Assembly (NCBI RefSeq): GCF_000425045.1
Contig: NZ_AULA01000007.1
Coordinates: forward strand, 33,194 to 97,193
DNA length: 64,000 nucleotides
Origin: Acidaminococcus intestini DSM 21505
GTDB taxonomy: Bacteria; Bacillota; Negativicutes; Acidaminococcales; Acidaminococcaceae
Direction: 5' to 3'
Position numbers and translations under genes: made by a program. Shown in pieces: positions 33,993 to 43,925 of the stretch (the stretch's first letter is position 1; each line of letters begins with the position of its first letter). A model generated the notes under the pieces. The model saw only the letters and a program-made list of their open reading frames with translations, did no database searches and was not told where the DNA came from.

Positions 33993-34616
33993 TTACTGCA
34001 GAAACGGATTTCTCCGTCTTTCCCAGCCCACGGTCGTATCCGGTCCATGACCGGGAAACAGCCGATAGTCATCGGGAAGGGTCAAGAGTTTTGTCTTGAT
34101 GGAAGTGAGGATATCATCATAGGAACCGCCGGGAAGATCTGTACGGCCGATGGATTCAAGAAAAATCGTATCCCCGACAAACACAACGCCGTCGCCAATG
34201 ATGCACACACCGCCGAGCGTATGGCCCGGGGTTGCGGCAATGGTAAAGGTCAGACCGGCTTCTGTAACAGTCATGCCGTCTTCAAAATAGACGTCCGGCG
34301 GATCAAAAGTCTTATCCCGGTCTGTCGAATACGACAGGCTGCTGTTCCAAACGCGAAGCATAGGCGCGTCTTCTCGGCTCATATAGACCTTGGCCCCGGT
34401 CAGCTTCTTGACTTCGTCCAAAGCTGAAATATGGTCACCATGACCGTGGGTGATAAAGATGGCCGTAATTTTTTTGATTCCGGCTTTTTTAACAGCCTCC
34501 ATAATCTTGAGCGCTTCATCACCGGGATCGATGATGATGCCCTCCCCTGTCTCCTCATTTTTGATGAGGTAACAGTTTTCCTGAATGGGGCCTACAACGA
34601 TGCGATAGAGTTTCAT
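33993..34616 (-). CDS. MBL-fold metallo-hydrolase (glyoxalase II-like)
   Basis: 207 residues of a metallo-beta-lactamase fold: THGHGDHISALDEVKKL gives the HXHXDH metal site, followed by ATPGHTLGGVCIIGDG and LFPGHGPDTTVGWER for the remaining histidines. Firmicutes members of this short type (YqgX-like) hydrolyse thioesters such as S-lactoyl-bacillithiol in some species; substrate here unknown. Sits between dtd and the AI-2E-type gene with 12-13 base gaps, as in many Firmicutes (rel-dtd-gloB order). Confidence 0.9.
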   Translation of the reverse strand: MKLYRIVVGPIQENCYLIKNEETGEGIIIDPGDEALKIMEAVKKAGIKKITAIFITHGHGDHISALDEVKKLTGAKVYMSREDAPMLRVWNSSLSYSTDRDKTFDPPDVYFEDGMTVTEAGLTFTIAATPGHTLGGVCIIGDGVVFVGDTIFLESIGRTDLPGGSYDDILTSIKTKLLTLPDDYRLFPGHGPDTTVGWERRRNPFLQ

Positions 34617-34629
34617 AGATGGGTTTCTC

Positions 34630-35079
34630 CTAAAATGTTTTGCGGCTGTCGATGAGGATCGTCACCGGGCCGTCATTGATCAGGGACACTTCCATATGAG
34701 CCTGGAACTGTCCCGTTTCGGTCTTGATGCCCTTTTCCCGAAAAAGGACCACTGCCCTTTCATAAAGCCGTTTCGCCTCATCAGGCGGGGCCGACTGGGT
34801 AAAGGAAGGCCGTTTGCCATGGCGCGCGTCCCCCAAGAGGGTGAACTGGCTGACGACAAGGAGCTCGCCTTGGGTATCCACAAGGGAACGGTTCATGCGG
34901 CCTTCTTCATCATCAAAGACACGGAGACCGGCAACCTTCTCCACAATGTAGTGAAGGTCTTTATCCGTGTCCCCTCTTTCAACGCCCAAAAGGACAAGAA
35001 AACCCTTTTGGATCTGGCCGATGGATTCTTGATTGACACTGACACTGGCGCTTGATACGCGCTGGACGACTGCTCTCAT
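34630..35079 (-). CDS. dtd: D-aminoacyl-tRNA deacylase
   Basis: 149 residues. Contains [15 protein letters not shown] at the start, the catalytic [17 protein letters not shown], and the cross-subunit GlyPro motif [10 protein letters not shown] at the end. It removes D-amino acids (and glycine from tRNA-Ala) from mischarged tRNAs. Placed 9 bases after rel, the usual relA/spoT-dtd pair. Confidence 0.96.
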   Translation of the reverse strand: MRAVVQRVSSASVSVNQESIGQIQKGFLVLLGVERGDTDKDLHYIVEKVAGLRVFDDEEGRMNRSLVDTQGELLVVSQFTLLGDARHGKRPSFTQSAPPDEAKRLYERAVVLFREKGIKTETGQFQAHMEVSLINDGPVTILIDSRKTF

Positions 35080-35088
35080 AATGCTCCT

Positions 35089-37311
35089 TTACAGACCACT
35101 GGTCTTGCGTTCGACTTTATAGACGCCTTTGATGCGGCGCATACGGCCAATGATGTAGTTTAGCTGTTCAAGGCTTGTAATGTCAAGTCCCAGGTCCACA
35201 TAAGCCGTTTTATCTGGATTCGTATGGGCATTGAGGGAATTGATATTGACCTTTGTCTCACTGGCTACAGTCATGATGTTGGCCATGACACCCGTCTGAT
35301 CGATACAGCTCATGCGCAGGACAACCTTGTAGGCTTCATCCGTGTCGATGTTCCACGACACTTCAATCATACGGTCCGATTCCTCTTTATTGGCAAGGAC
35401 ATTGGGGCAGTCGACGCGATGGACAGATACCCCATGGCCGCGGGTAACATAGCCTACGATAGGGTCGCCTGGAATGGGGTTGCAGCAGCGGGCAAGCTTC
35501 ACCATGATATCATCTTCACCCTTGACGAGGATGCCATGACTTCCTTTATGGGGTTTGGATACCCGCGGTTTAAGTTCCTTAAGAAGCTGGGACAGATTCT
35601 TGGTCTGATTCTTTTTCTGGGCATTTTTGTAAAGCTCAATGAGCTTTACCATGACCGTGCTCACAAGGACGCCGCCATAGCCGATGGCAGCCAGCAGATT
35701 TTCCTCACTGCCGTCAAAGTGGGAACGTGTGGCCACTTCCTTGAGGTTTTCGCTCGTCAGGAGCTTTGCCGTATCATAGCCCAGGCGCCGGCATTCATGT
35801 TCAAGCATATCCCGTCCATTGACAATATTTTCTTCCCGCCGTTCCTTCTTGAAAAACTGACGGATCTTATTTTTGGTCTGACTTGACCCAACGATGTTGA
35901 TCCAGTCGCGGCTCGGTCCAGGACTCGTCTTGGACGTGATGATTTCCACGATATCGCCGTTTTTGAGCTTATAGTCGAGAGGAACGATCTTACCATTGAT
36001 CTTGGCACCGACGCAGCGATTGCCTACGCCCGTATGGATGCGATAGGCAAAATCAATGGGAACGCTGCCAAAAGGCAGGTCAATGACGTCACCTTGGGGC
36101 GTAAAGACAAAGACTTCATCAGAAAAAACGTCCATCTTGACCGTATCAACAAATTCGTGGGGATCGCGCATGTCACGGTGCCAATCAAGGAGCTGCCGCA
36201 GCCAGGCCATCTTTTCATCGGCCGACTTGTCCGATGAGCTCGGCATATTGGACCCGCCGGACTCCTTATAACGCCAATGGGCGGCAACACCATATTCGGA
36301 AATGCGGTGCATTTCAAAGGTGCGGATCTGGATTTCAAGCGGCTGCCCGCTCGAGGAAACGACGGTCGTATGAAGGGACTGATAGCCATTTGATTTGGGG
36401 ACCGCAATATAATCCTTGAAACGACCCGGAATCGGGCGCCACTTTCCGTGGACAATCCCCAGGACGCCGTAGCAGTCCTTTACGCTGTCAACCAGGACAC
36501 GGACTGCCAAAAGGTCATAGATTTCATTGATGCTTTTGTTGTCTTTCTGCATCTTCTTGTAGATGCTGTAAAAGCTCTTGGGACGGCCCTGGATTTCACA
36601 TTTGATCCCACTATCACTGCACAGATGGCTCAATTCGTCCATGGCTTCCTGGACCATGGCTTCCCGTTCGTGCCGTTTGACCTTGACCTGCTCCACAAGC
36701 TCATAGTAATGCTGCGGCTCCATGTAGCGGAAAGACAGATCTTCCAGTTCCCATTTGATGGCATAGATTCCTAGGCGATGCGCCAAGGGCGCATAGATTT
36801 CAAGGGTCTCGCTGGAAATCCGTTTTTGTTTATTGGGCGGCATGTATTTCATGGTCCGCATATTATGCAGACGGTCCGCAAGCTTGATCAGGACCACGCG
36901 GATATCCTTTGCCATGGCAAGGAACATCTTCCGATAGTTCTCGACTTGCTGCTCCTCGCGGGAAATATATTCAATCTTGCCGAGTTTGGTGACGCCATCG
37001 ACGAGTCCTGCCACTTCAAGGCCAAAAATATCGGTCAGCTGGTCGAGGGTCACATCCGTATCTTCCACCACATCATGGAGGAAGGCGGCAGCAAGGGTTG
37101 TATCATCCATATGAAGCTGGGCCAGGATGCTTGCTACCCCCAGCGGATGGATGATGTAGGGTTCACCGCTGGCCCGTTTCTGGCTGGCATGCTGCTCCGC
37201 CGCAAAATTATAGGCCTCCCGGACGAACTCCACTTGGCGAGGGGTCAGATATTTCCCGATTCTCACATAAAATTCCTCTGCACTGATTGGTGTTGCATCT
37301 AACTGTTCCAT
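35089..37311 (-). CDS. rel: Bifunctional (p)ppGpp synthetase/hydrolase Rel
   Basis: 740 residues from ATG 37309-37311 (MEQLDATPISAEEF), which follows GGGGGTGAG. Domains in order: HD hydrolase (YIIHPLGVASILAQLH, FLHDVVEDTDVT, about 45-190), synthetase (RFKDYIAVPKSNGYQSLHTT, about 235-370), TGS (VFVFTPQGDVIDLPFGSVPI, about 395-455), conserved cysteine/zinc-finger region (RCCNPIPGDPIVGYVTRGHG) and C-terminal ACT. Both hydrolase HD residues and the synthetase EIQIRT are intact, so it can make and remove (p)ppGpp. Only 13 bases after recJ. Confidence 0.96.
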   Translation of the reverse strand: MEQLDATPISAEEFYVRIGKYLTPRQVEFVREAYNFAAEQHASQKRASGEPYIIHPLGVASILAQLHMDDTTLAAAFLHDVVEDTDVTLDQLTDIFGLEVAGLVDGVTKLGKIEYISREEQQVENYRKMFLAMAKDIRVVLIKLADRLHNMRTMKYMPPNKQKRISSETLEIYAPLAHRLGIYAIKWELEDLSFRYMEPQHYYELVEQVKVKRHEREAMVQEAMDELSHLCSDSGIKCEIQGRPKSFYSIYKKMQKDNKSINEIYDLLAVRVLVDSVKDCYGVLGIVHGKWRPIPGRFKDYIAVPKSNGYQSLHTTVVSSSGQPLEIQIRTFEMHRISEYGVAAHWRYKESGGSNMPSSSDKSADEKMAWLRQLLDWHRDMRDPHEFVDTVKMDVFSDEVFVFTPQGDVIDLPFGSVPIDFAYRIHTGVGNRCVGAKINGKIVPLDYKLKNGDIVEIITSKTSPGPSRDWINIVGSSQTKNKIRQFFKKERREENIVNGRDMLEHECRRLGYDTAKLLTSENLKEVATRSHFDGSEENLLAAIGYGGVLVSTVMVKLIELYKNAQKKNQTKNLSQLLKELKPRVSKPHKGSHGILVKGEDDIMVKLARCCNPIPGDPIVGYVTRGHGVSVHRVDCPNVLANKEESDRMIEVSWNIDTDEAYKVVLRMSCIDQTGVMANIMTVASETKVNINSLNAHTNPDKTAYVDLGLDITSLEQLNYIIGRMRRIKGVYKVERKTSGL

Positions 37312-37324
37312 CTTCTCACCCCCT

Positions 37325-39661
37325 CTAATTATTCCATAAGGCTGCAATTGCCGCGGCCTTCATCTGCCAAGCGGCGGTCAGGCGTTTTTCCTTACGGTCC
37401 CGCTCAGCACAAAATTCCTGATAGGCAGGGTTTTCCGCCATGTCAATAGGCTGTACCTGCCGCGGCACAATGGTGCCATCCTTTTCCAGAAAAAAGTGCA
37501 GATCAAAAAAGAGCTTCAAGACACGTTCCGTAATGCGGTACCCTTCCCGTGTCGATCCCAAAAGGTCCTGTTTCGTGGCATAAGGACGCGAGTTAAGGAC
37601 GCTCCGAATATGGGCATAGCAGTGGCGTAAGCCCATCACATCCGGATAGGAAGCAAGAAGTGCCTGCCGGGCAGCCACCATCTCGTCGCGATGATACAAG
37701 AGATGGAGCACACCCGCTCCTTTCAGGGGAAAATGAGCCTCATCCATAAGGGCAAAGGCACCGGCATCATAGAAAATAACCGTTTTGACCCCGCTGGGAA
37801 GGGGCGCCCCGTAAGGAAGGACATCGACCCCGGGAGGAAAGGACAGTTCTGTTTCACTTTCCTGCTTATATAGTACTGTTTTTTCTTCTTTTTGTAAAAT
37901 AGTATTTAAAATAGCTTCCTTGCTCAGGTTGCTGTGACGCCAATCAACGATGGTCTGTGCCGTATCGACAGCCTTGACCTCGAGGTCCACCGTGGTTACG
38001 CCGCGGAAGGTGTTGAGGCGGGGCACAAAGGCCACGGCTGCCTCTTCTCCCTCGTAGAAGTAATGGCTCCGCGGGCCTTCCTGCCACAAAAGTCCCTTAT
38101 AGCCATAGCCGCCGCTTGAAAGGTCCAGCCGCAAATGACTGCCGTCCTTTCCCATAGTGCGCACGCCCGTGATGACGGCCCTTTCAAATCCCAAGATCGG
38201 AGCCGGATTGTTCTGGCCAAAGGGTTGGAGCCGTTCAAGTTCGTGGACAATTTTTTCCGTCACAGCCTCCCCTTCGGGAATGAAATAATCCGGTTCCACT
38301 TCCGGTTCATAAATTTCGCCATGGAGGGCCGTTTTCACGGTCTCTGTAAAAAGATGCCGCAATTCGTCCACCTTATCTGCTTCCATGGTCAGGCCCGCTG
38401 CCTGGGCATGGCCGCCAAACTGGATCAGGGCGAGGCGGCAGGCTTCCAGGGCATGATAAAGATGGACCGGAGGAATACTGCGGCATGACCCCTTGGCAAT
38501 GCCGTCCTTGATGGACATCAGGATTGTCGGTTCATGGTATTTTTCGGTCAGTCGGGACGCCACAATACCAATGACACCAGGATGCCAGCCTTCTTTGGCA
38601 AGGACAATGCCCCAGGTCGGGACCTTGCCCGACGCGGTCAGCATGGCCTCTGCCTCTTCAAAGATGCGCTGACTGATTTCCTGGCGCTTGGCGTTGAGGT
38701 CATTGAGTTCACGGGAAAGGGTCTTGGCTTCCTCGCTGTCACTTGTTATCAGCAGCTTTACGGCAAGCATGGCGTCATCCAGGCGTCCAGCGGCATTGAT
38801 GCGAGGTCCAATGCCAAACCCAATGGTGTCACTCGTAATGGGGGAACCTTCCCGCGTCGCCGACTGGATCAAGGCGCGCAGTCCCACAAGAGACGTATTG
38901 GCGATTTTCTTGAGTCCCCTGCGAACAATCTCCCGGTTTTCCCCTACAAGGGGCACCACATCCGCTACCGTTGCCACGGCAGCAAGTTCGATCAAATCTG
39001 TCCAAAGCGCACTTTCGGGATGAAAATGCTGCCACAGGGCCTGACAGAGCTTAAAAGCCACCCCACAGCCGCAGATGCCCTTTTCTGGGTATGAATCACC
39101 AGGCTGATTGGGATTTACGACCGTGTAGGCCGGCGGAAGCTCCTGCGGAGCCAGGTGGTGGTCCGTTATGATGACGTCAAGACCGGTGGGGGCCTTCTTG
39201 ATCACATCCGCTCCGCTGATTCCCGTGTCGACAGTAATAACAAGGGTCGATCCACCAGCGTAGATCTTTTCAAGGGCCTCTAGGTTGAGTCCGTACCCTT
39301 CTGTATCGCGTCGAGGAATATAAACGGCAGCCTTGGCGCCCAAATTTTTTGTTAAAAAGAGAAAGAGCAAGGAGCTGGCAGAAGTCCCGTCTACGTCATA
39401 GTCCCCGTAGATCGTTATCTTCTCCTCCTTGCTGAGGGCTTCACAGATCCTCGTGACGGCCCGCTCCATATGGAGCAGTCCATAGGGGTCATGAAAAGGT
39501 TCGGGGCTGCCGTCAAGAAAGGTCCGGATGGCTTCAGGGTCCGTCAGGTTCCTTCGCTTGAGGATCCCCATAAGAACAGGAGAAAGGCCCAAGGCCTTTC
39601 CCGTTTCCAAAAGGTCAGGGTCAAGGGGCCCTGCCTTGTGACTGATTTTACTGCAGATCAT
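37325..39661 (-). CDS. recJ: Single-stranded-DNA-specific exonuclease RecJ
   Basis: 778 residues of a DHH phosphoesterase: motif I YGDYDVDGTSASSLLFLFLT, motif II VITVDTGIS, motif III DVIITDHHLAPQ, then DHHA1 with SIKDGIAKGSCRS and GGHAQAAG, an OB-fold, and an additional about 200-residue C-terminal region as in Firmicutes RecJ. 5'-3' ssDNA exonuclease in repair and recombination. The family start MICSKISHKAGPLDPDLL follows AGGAA. Second gene of the lapA-recJ-rel unit. Confidence 0.95.
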   Translation of the reverse strand: MICSKISHKAGPLDPDLLETGKALGLSPVLMGILKRRNLTDPEAIRTFLDGSPEPFHDPYGLLHMERAVTRICEALSKEEKITIYGDYDVDGTSASSLLFLFLTKNLGAKAAVYIPRRDTEGYGLNLEALEKIYAGGSTLVITVDTGISGADVIKKAPTGLDVIITDHHLAPQELPPAYTVVNPNQPGDSYPEKGICGCGVAFKLCQALWQHFHPESALWTDLIELAAVATVADVVPLVGENREIVRRGLKKIANTSLVGLRALIQSATREGSPITSDTIGFGIGPRINAAGRLDDAMLAVKLLITSDSEEAKTLSRELNDLNAKRQEISQRIFEEAEAMLTASGKVPTWGIVLAKEGWHPGVIGIVASRLTEKYHEPTILMSIKDGIAKGSCRSIPPVHLYHALEACRLALIQFGGHAQAAGLTMEADKVDELRHLFTETVKTALHGEIYEPEVEPDYFIPEGEAVTEKIVHELERLQPFGQNNPAPILGFERAVITGVRTMGKDGSHLRLDLSSGGYGYKGLLWQEGPRSHYFYEGEEAAVAFVPRLNTFRGVTTVDLEVKAVDTAQTIVDWRHSNLSKEAILNTILQKEEKTVLYKQESETELSFPPGVDVLPYGAPLPSGVKTVIFYDAGAFALMDEAHFPLKGAGVLHLLYHRDEMVAARQALLASYPDVMGLRHCYAHIRSVLNSRPYATKQDLLGSTREGYRITERVLKLFFDLHFFLEKDGTIVPRQVQPIDMAENPAYQEFCAERDRKEKRLTAAWQMKAAAIAALWNN

Positions 39662-39672
39662 GAACGAAATTC

Positions 39673-40035
39673 CTACTTTCCTGGGTCAAATGGTTTGATG
39701 ATGGGATCATCATCCGTTTGGGGCGCGTCAGAGGCCTTAGGTCTTGCTTTAAAATGGGGAACCGTCCCCATCTTGCGCCGATTCTCGGCATTTTCCTCTT
39801 CAAGGGCCTTGATCTGCCCTTTGAGGCGGCGTTCCTTCATGAAGTGACCGGCCTTTACTTTAAGGGCAATGAGACCTGACAGGACAAGGCCAATGAGAAG
39901 GGAGCCAATGATAATCAAGGCAAGACTCATGGAAAAATGCCAGAAGAGGAAGGAAACTTCCACGCTCACGGCATTTTGAACAGCAAAGATGGCTACACAC
40001 AGGGAAAGGATTCCCATGATAATCATATAAAACAT
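39673..40035 (-). CDS. LapA-domain (DUF1049) membrane protein
   Basis: 120 residues from ATG 40033-40035 (MFYMIIMGILSLCVAIFAVQ), which has GAGGAGGC upstream. Two membrane helices (about 5-25 and 40-62), conserved NAVSVEVSFLFWHFSMSL between them, then a basic/charged coiled coil (KERRLKGQIKALEEENAENR) and a Pro/Asp-rich tail in the cytoplasm. E. coli LapA works with LapB in control of LPS assembly; whether this distant member does so in a diderm Firmicute is open. First gene of a long minus-strand operon ending with aspS. Confidence 0.85.
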   Translation of the reverse strand: MFYMIIMGILSLCVAIFAVQNAVSVEVSFLFWHFSMSLALIIIGSLLIGLVLSGLIALKVKAGHFMKERRLKGQIKALEEENAENRRKMGTVPHFKARPKASDAPQTDDDPIIKPFDPGK

Positions 40036-40126
40036 GGTACTGCCTCCTCTCAACTCATCATAGTGAATAAAATATTATATCATGGATTGGTCCGCAATTT
40101 TGCAGGAAAATCCCAAAAAATGGCAT

Positions 40127-41068
40127 CTATTTGCGATAACCCGTCTCCCTGTCGACAACATTTTCGAGGGGTTCCCCCTTGATGAAATGCGCAAGGTTGC
40201 GGCAGCTTATGGCAATGATTGCGTCCCACGTCGATTGGGCATGGTATCCGCCGCTTACGTGCGGCGTCACAAGAAGGTTCGGTGCTTCCCACAAGGGATC
40301 TGATTCAGGAAGCGGTTCAGGCGTTGCCACATCAATAGCAGCGCCGGAAAGATGTCCGCTTTGGAGGGCTTTCTTAAGCGCGTCCTGGTCGACGGCATTG
40401 CCGCGGCCGATGTTGACAAAAAGAGCCCCTTCCTTCATTTCAAGGAAACGGGTTTCCGTATACAATCCCTGCGTAGCCGGCGTGTCAGGAAGACAGGAGA
40501 CGACCACATCAGCCCGGGAAAGGATATCCCCCAGCAAAGCAAAAGTTCCCATTTCATCCGCTTCTGGGACAAGGTCGGACGAGCGCCGTCTGACACCAAT
40601 GACGTGAGCTCCCATGGCTTTTGCAATGCGGCCGAAATGGCGGCCAATATCGCCAAAACCAATGACAGCGACCGTAGATCCGCAAAGCGTATTCACCGGA
40701 CCGGCGTCTTCCCAGCGATGCGCCTTACCCTGATCATAATAAGTCGGAAGGCGCTTCATGAGAAAAAGGACCGTTGCCAGGATATGTTCACTGATGGCAA
40801 TCCCATAGGCCCCTGTAGCATTGGTAAGAGCCACACCGTCTGGCAGGATTCCAGGCTCGCAGTAGGTATTGGCTCCTGCTGAATTCAGCTGCAGAAACCG
40901 CAGCTTGGTCAAGGTCTTGACCTTCTGGGGCGCAATATTTCCAATGATGACATCTGCCTCCTTGAGCGCAGTCTCGTCCTTTCCAAACGTAAATTCAGCG
41001 CTTGGAGCGGCCTTTTTAAGGGCCATTTTATGTGCATCTGTTACAGGCATAACAACAGAAACCTTCAC
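40127..41068 (-). CDS. D-2-hydroxyacid dehydrogenase
   Basis: 313 residues of the D-isomer-specific 2-hydroxyacid dehydrogenase family. NAD-binding GFGDIGRHFGRIAKAMG at about residue 140-160, FVNIGRGNAVDQDALKKAL with the catalytic Arg region nearby, Glu in DVATPEPLPESDPLW and His in VTPHVSGGYH form the usual Arg/Glu/His set. Substrate (glyoxylate, hydroxypyruvate, 2-ketoacid) cannot be told. GTG start at 41066-41068 with AAGGAGG. Transcribed alone from a recognisable promoter. Confidence 0.92.
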   Translation of the reverse strand: MKVSVVMPVTDAHKMALKKAAPSAEFTFGKDETALKEADVIIGNIAPQKVKTLTKLRFLQLNSAGANTYCEPGILPDGVALTNATGAYGIAISEHILATVLFLMKRLPTYYDQGKAHRWEDAGPVNTLCGSTVAVIGFGDIGRHFGRIAKAMGAHVIGVRRRSSDLVPEADEMGTFALLGDILSRADVVVSCLPDTPATQGLYTETRFLEMKEGALFVNIGRGNAVDQDALKKALQSGHLSGAAIDVATPEPLPESDPLWEAPNLLVTPHVSGGYHAQSTWDAIIAISCRNLAHFIKGEPLENVVDRETGYRK

Positions 41069-41115
41069 AATATGAACCTCCTTTGACGTCTTTTCAGACT
41101 CTTTGTTACACCTTT

Positions 41116-41144
41116 ATTGTAGCGAAAAAAAGGGGTTTGAGCAA
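41116..41144 (-). promoter_or_regulatory. Promoter of the 2-hydroxyacid dehydrogenase gene
   Basis: Minus strand TTGCTC (41139-41144), 17-base spacer, TACAAT (41116-41121), about 50 bases upstream of the GTG start. Confidence 0.6.
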
Positions 41145-41342
41145 TGGGAATTGGCTGATTGTCAGCCATTCATCCAGACTCGTCAGGATGATGAAACAAG
41201 ACCTAAAGCATGCTGCTGGATTTTCTTAGTTGAAAAGGCCCTGCATTAAAGAAGCCTTTGGATCATCCTGAAGCAGTATGGTTATCCTGTCAAAGGCCTT
41301 CGCGCCGTCAGGGAAAAAGGCCAAACCGCCATTTCTAAACAC
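41145..41342. other. Gene-free stretch upstream of the dehydrogenase
   Basis: No coding frame, RNA gene or repeat recognised between the dehydrogenase promoter and the terminator of the YdbC-like gene. Confidence 0.4.
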
Positions 41343-41392
41343 AAAAAGGAACTTCAGCCCTTTTCCGGATCAAGGGACTGAAGCTCCTTTTT
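41343..41392 (-). terminator. Terminator after the YdbC/PC4 gene
   Basis: Arms AAAAAGGAACTTCAGCCCTT and AAGGGACTGAAGCTCCTTTTT form an about 20-bp stem with two mismatches; A and T runs on both sides make it able to work on either strand. Confidence 0.82.
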
Positions 41393-41419
41393 CTCTATGA
41401 AACTATCGTTTAGGATTTC

Positions 41420-41692
41420 TTACCGCTGCCCCCGCATTGGGACTTCTTTATCCCGCATATTCGTCAAAAGGGCGTAAAGGATATCGGCTTCTTCCCGTAC
41501 CAGGGTGATTCCTTTGCCCATCTTCTGGTGGTCCTCACTCCACAGGCGGATATCAAGCTTGCTGCGGCCGCCATTATAGGAAACAAGATTGAGTTCTTTT
41601 GTCCACCCTCGGGGCGTCGTCGAAAGAACGCCGATATGACGCTTGATAGCAAAGGAAAAATCGCTGTCGGAACCGTTTGGTTTCTGTTGCAT
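41420..41692 (-). CDS. YdbC-family PC4-like ssDNA-binding protein
   Basis: A 90-residue protein matching the bacterial PC4 (transcriptional coactivator p15) family of Lactococcus YdbC: FAIKRHIGVLSTTPRGWTKE, LNLVSYNGGRSKLDIRLWSE, HQKMGKGITLVREEADILYA. Family members form a dimeric curved beta sheet that binds single-stranded nucleic acid. A GGAG lies 8 bases before the ATG. A TATAAT on the minus strand at 41764-41769 could be its -10. Single-gene unit with its own terminator. Confidence 0.85.
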   Translation of the reverse strand: MQQKPNGSDSDFSFAIKRHIGVLSTTPRGWTKELNLVSYNGGRSKLDIRLWSEDHQKMGKGITLVREEADILYALLTNMRDKEVPMRGQR

Positions 41693-42004
41693 GATGCATA
41701 CTCCTTTTTGTCGATTTCTAGTGCTGGATCCAGATCTTGCTGCAGCGTTGTAGGCCTGCTCTTATTATACCGTAAATCGGAAAAAACATGTTTCCCGATT
41801 ATCGTGTGAAAACCGCCTTTCAGCACGGGAAAGGGGTCATTGATAAAAAAGTCCCTTTTAAGAATAATAAGCGTTTGAAGAAAAACATCATCTACAGACT
41901 TTTCCGCAACACGGCGGACCCAAAGGGAGCATCCAAACAGTCCTTCAAAAAGGGAGCGCCGAGGCGTAAGAAGTCCCCATGAGAAAGGAATCCTTGTGCA
42001 AATC
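41693..42004. other. Leader of YdbC-like gene and gene-free stretch
   Basis: Holds the possible -10 TATAAT (41764-41769, minus). The plus strand has an open, Lys/Arg-rich frame (41788-41982) without ribosome binding site or family similarity, which I do not accept as a gene. Confidence 0.4.
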
Positions 42005-42050
42005 AAAAAAGCCTCCATGGCTTCCTTAAAAGCAAGGAAGCCATGGAGGC
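42005..42050 (-). terminator. Terminator of the LPS operon
   Basis: Perfect 17-bp stem GCCTCCATGGCTTCCTT (42011-42027) / its complement (42034-42050), 6-base loop, followed on the minus strand by six T. It lies about 45 bases after the lptF/G stop. Confidence 0.93.
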
Positions 42051-42094
42051 ACGCGGCTGCAAGAAATCGGAAGGGTTCCTGCATTACGTTACAG

Positions 42095-43195
42095 TTAGTG
42101 ATCCTTCTGCCAAATCAGGTAGGCTCCCGCACATCCGCACAGGAAGTTTGGCACGGCCGCCGCGATAAAAGGCGGAATCACGCCGCCCTGACCAAGACCG
42201 GTCATAAAAGTCATGATGGAGTAGTAAATAAAGATGATGACCACAGAAAAGCCAAGGCCCATACTGGTTCCTGCCCGCTGACTCTGAACACCAAGCGGCA
42301 CGCCGATGAGAGCAAAGAAGAAGCTGGCAAGGGGCACGGTAAAGCGGCTGTAGATTTCCATGACGTATTTGCTCGTTGGCTGGTACTGCCGCTCCAAGAT
42401 ACCAATGTACATCTTCAATTCACCGATGGTCATTTCATCAGGGTCTTTCTGATCAAGGGTGATGGTCTTTGGCGTTTCCGTAATGGGAAGGACCTGCTTA
42501 TCAAAGGTCATGGTCCGCGTGAGCCCTTCCTCGTTTGTGATTTCCGTGATGGTTCCCTTTTCCATGATCCACGTCCCATTCTGCCATTTGGCTTCAGGCG
42601 TGCGCTGGATGCGGACGACGCGGCCCTTATCCCAATCCTCGATGGTGATGTCCTTCATGACGCCAGCTTTTTCATCAAAGGTCCGAGCATAAGTAAGACG
42701 CGTCAGCTGGCCCTTGGAAATATTTTTCAACAGGATATGGTCCTGGGTACGGGGTTTCGTGTTGTTTTTGATTTCCTGCTGGATGATGCGTTCATACTCG
42801 GCTTTCGCCGGCGGCACAACTTTTTCAGCCCAGACCACGGAAAAAAGGCTGACGACGAATCCAGCGGCAAGGATTGGCATGGCAATACGGCGGAAGCTCA
42901 TTCCCCCACTGCGCATAGCCGTAATTTCGCTGTTTCCAGACAGCTGTCCCATGGTTAAAAGCGAGGCGAGCAGCATACTCATGGGGAAAGTGTAGTTGAT
43001 GACTTCCGGCATGAGGCACAGGAACAGACGAAAAAGCGATGAATAGGACGCCCCATACTGCGTAATGTACTGGGTTACGCGGAAAAGAAAGGAGCTTGCC
43101 ACAAAGATGGTTGAAAAGGCAGCTACCCCGAAAGCAAAGGGCTGCAGCATCTGTTTTAAAATATATTTATCAAGTATCCTCATGGTACGCCTCAC
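42095..43195 (-). CDS. LptF/LptG-family LPS export permease
   Basis: 366 residues of the YjgP/YjgQ family: three N-terminal helices ([20 protein letters not shown], then [20 protein letters not shown]), a large periplasmic jellyroll-like domain (about 115-265) and three C-terminal helices ([20 protein letters not shown]). With LptB it extracts LPS from the inner membrane and passes it to LptC. Proteobacteria need two different permeases; only one is encoded in this operon, so it is either a homodimer as proposed for some diderm Firmicutes or the partner lies elsewhere. The start overlaps lptB by 4 bases. Confidence 0.92.
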   Translation of the reverse strand: MRRTMRILDKYILKQMLQPFAFGVAAFSTIFVASSFLFRVTQYITQYGASYSSLFRLFLCLMPEVINYTFPMSMLLASLLTMGQLSGNSEITAMRSGGMSFRRIAMPILAAGFVVSLFSVVWAEKVVPPAKAEYERIIQQEIKNNTKPRTQDHILLKNISKGQLTRLTYARTFDEKAGVMKDITIEDWDKGRVVRIQRTPEAKWQNGTWIMEKGTITEITNEEGLTRTMTFDKQVLPITETPKTITLDQKDPDEMTIGELKMYIGILERQYQPTSKYVMEIYSRFTVPLASFFFALIGVPLGVQSQRAGTSMGLGFSVVIIFIYYSIMTFMTGLGQGGVIPPFIAAAVPNFLCGCAGAYLIWQKDH

Positions 43196-43911
43196 ATCTT
43201 AAAGTCTTTTCCAAGGTAGTACTTCCGGGCAATCGGGTCGGCAGCGACCTTCTCACTGGGGCCTTCGACCATGATCTTGCCTTCGTTCAGGATGTAGGCC
43301 TTGTCAACGATGCTGAGCGTTTCCCGCACGTTATGATCCGTAATGAGGACGCCAATGCCGCGTTTGGCCAGATGTTTGACAAGGACCTGGATATCGGCCA
43401 CGGCAATGGGGTCAATGCCTGCAAAAGGTTCATCAAGAAGGATGAAGGCCGGTTCCGTTGCAAGGGCACGGGCAATCTCCACACGACGGCGCTCACCGCC
43501 GGAAAGGGCCGTTCCCAGACTCTTACGGATATGCCCAATATGGAACTCTTCAATAAGGGCCTCCATTTTTTCTTGGCGTTTCTTTCCATCCGGCTCCACG
43601 TCCTCAAGGATGGCAAGGAGATTTTCTTCCACCGTCAATTTTCGAAAGATGGACGCTTCCTGCGGCAAATATCCAATCCCCGCGAGCGCCCGTTTATACA
43701 TGGGCAGGTGCGTCACCTCAAGCTCATCCAAATGGACCGTGCCCCGATCTGGATGTTCCAGACCGACGATCATATAAAAGGTTGTTGTCTTGCCGGCGCC
43801 ATTTTTACCGAGCAGGCCAACAATGCTCCCCTGGGCCACTTCGAGGCTGACATGGTCAACAACGATGCGTCCCCCATATTCCTTTACCAGATCATTTGCA
43901 CGAATTTTCAC
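43192..43911 (-). CDS. lptB: LPS export ABC ATPase LptB
   Basis: 239 residues: Walker [13 protein letters not shown] (about 33-44), Q-loop [19 protein letters not shown], signature [15 protein letters not shown], Walker [18 protein letters not shown]-loop [11 protein letters not shown], and the LptB-type C-terminal extension. It powers LPS transport across the periplasmic bridge. Between lptA and the lptF/G permease with 14-base and overlapping junctions. Confidence 0.95.
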   Translation of the reverse strand: MKIRANDLVKEYGGRIVVDHVSLEVAQGSIVGLLGKNGAGKTTTFYMIVGLEHPDRGTVHLDELEVTHLPMYKRALAGIGYLPQEASIFRKLTVEENLLAILEDVEPDGKKRQEKMEALIEEFHIGHIRKSLGTALSGGERRRVEIARALATEPAFILLDEPFAGIDPIAVADIQVLVKHLAKRGIGVLITDHNVRETLSIVDKAYILNEGKIMVEGPSEKVAADPIARKYYLGKDFKM

Positions 43912-43925
43912 AGGTTCTTTCTCCT

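Noticed and set aside
41464..42084. 206-codon minus-strand frame overlapping the YdbC-like gene
   Set aside because: Runs through the LPS operon terminator side and the YdbC gene in another frame, with no ribosome binding site or domain.
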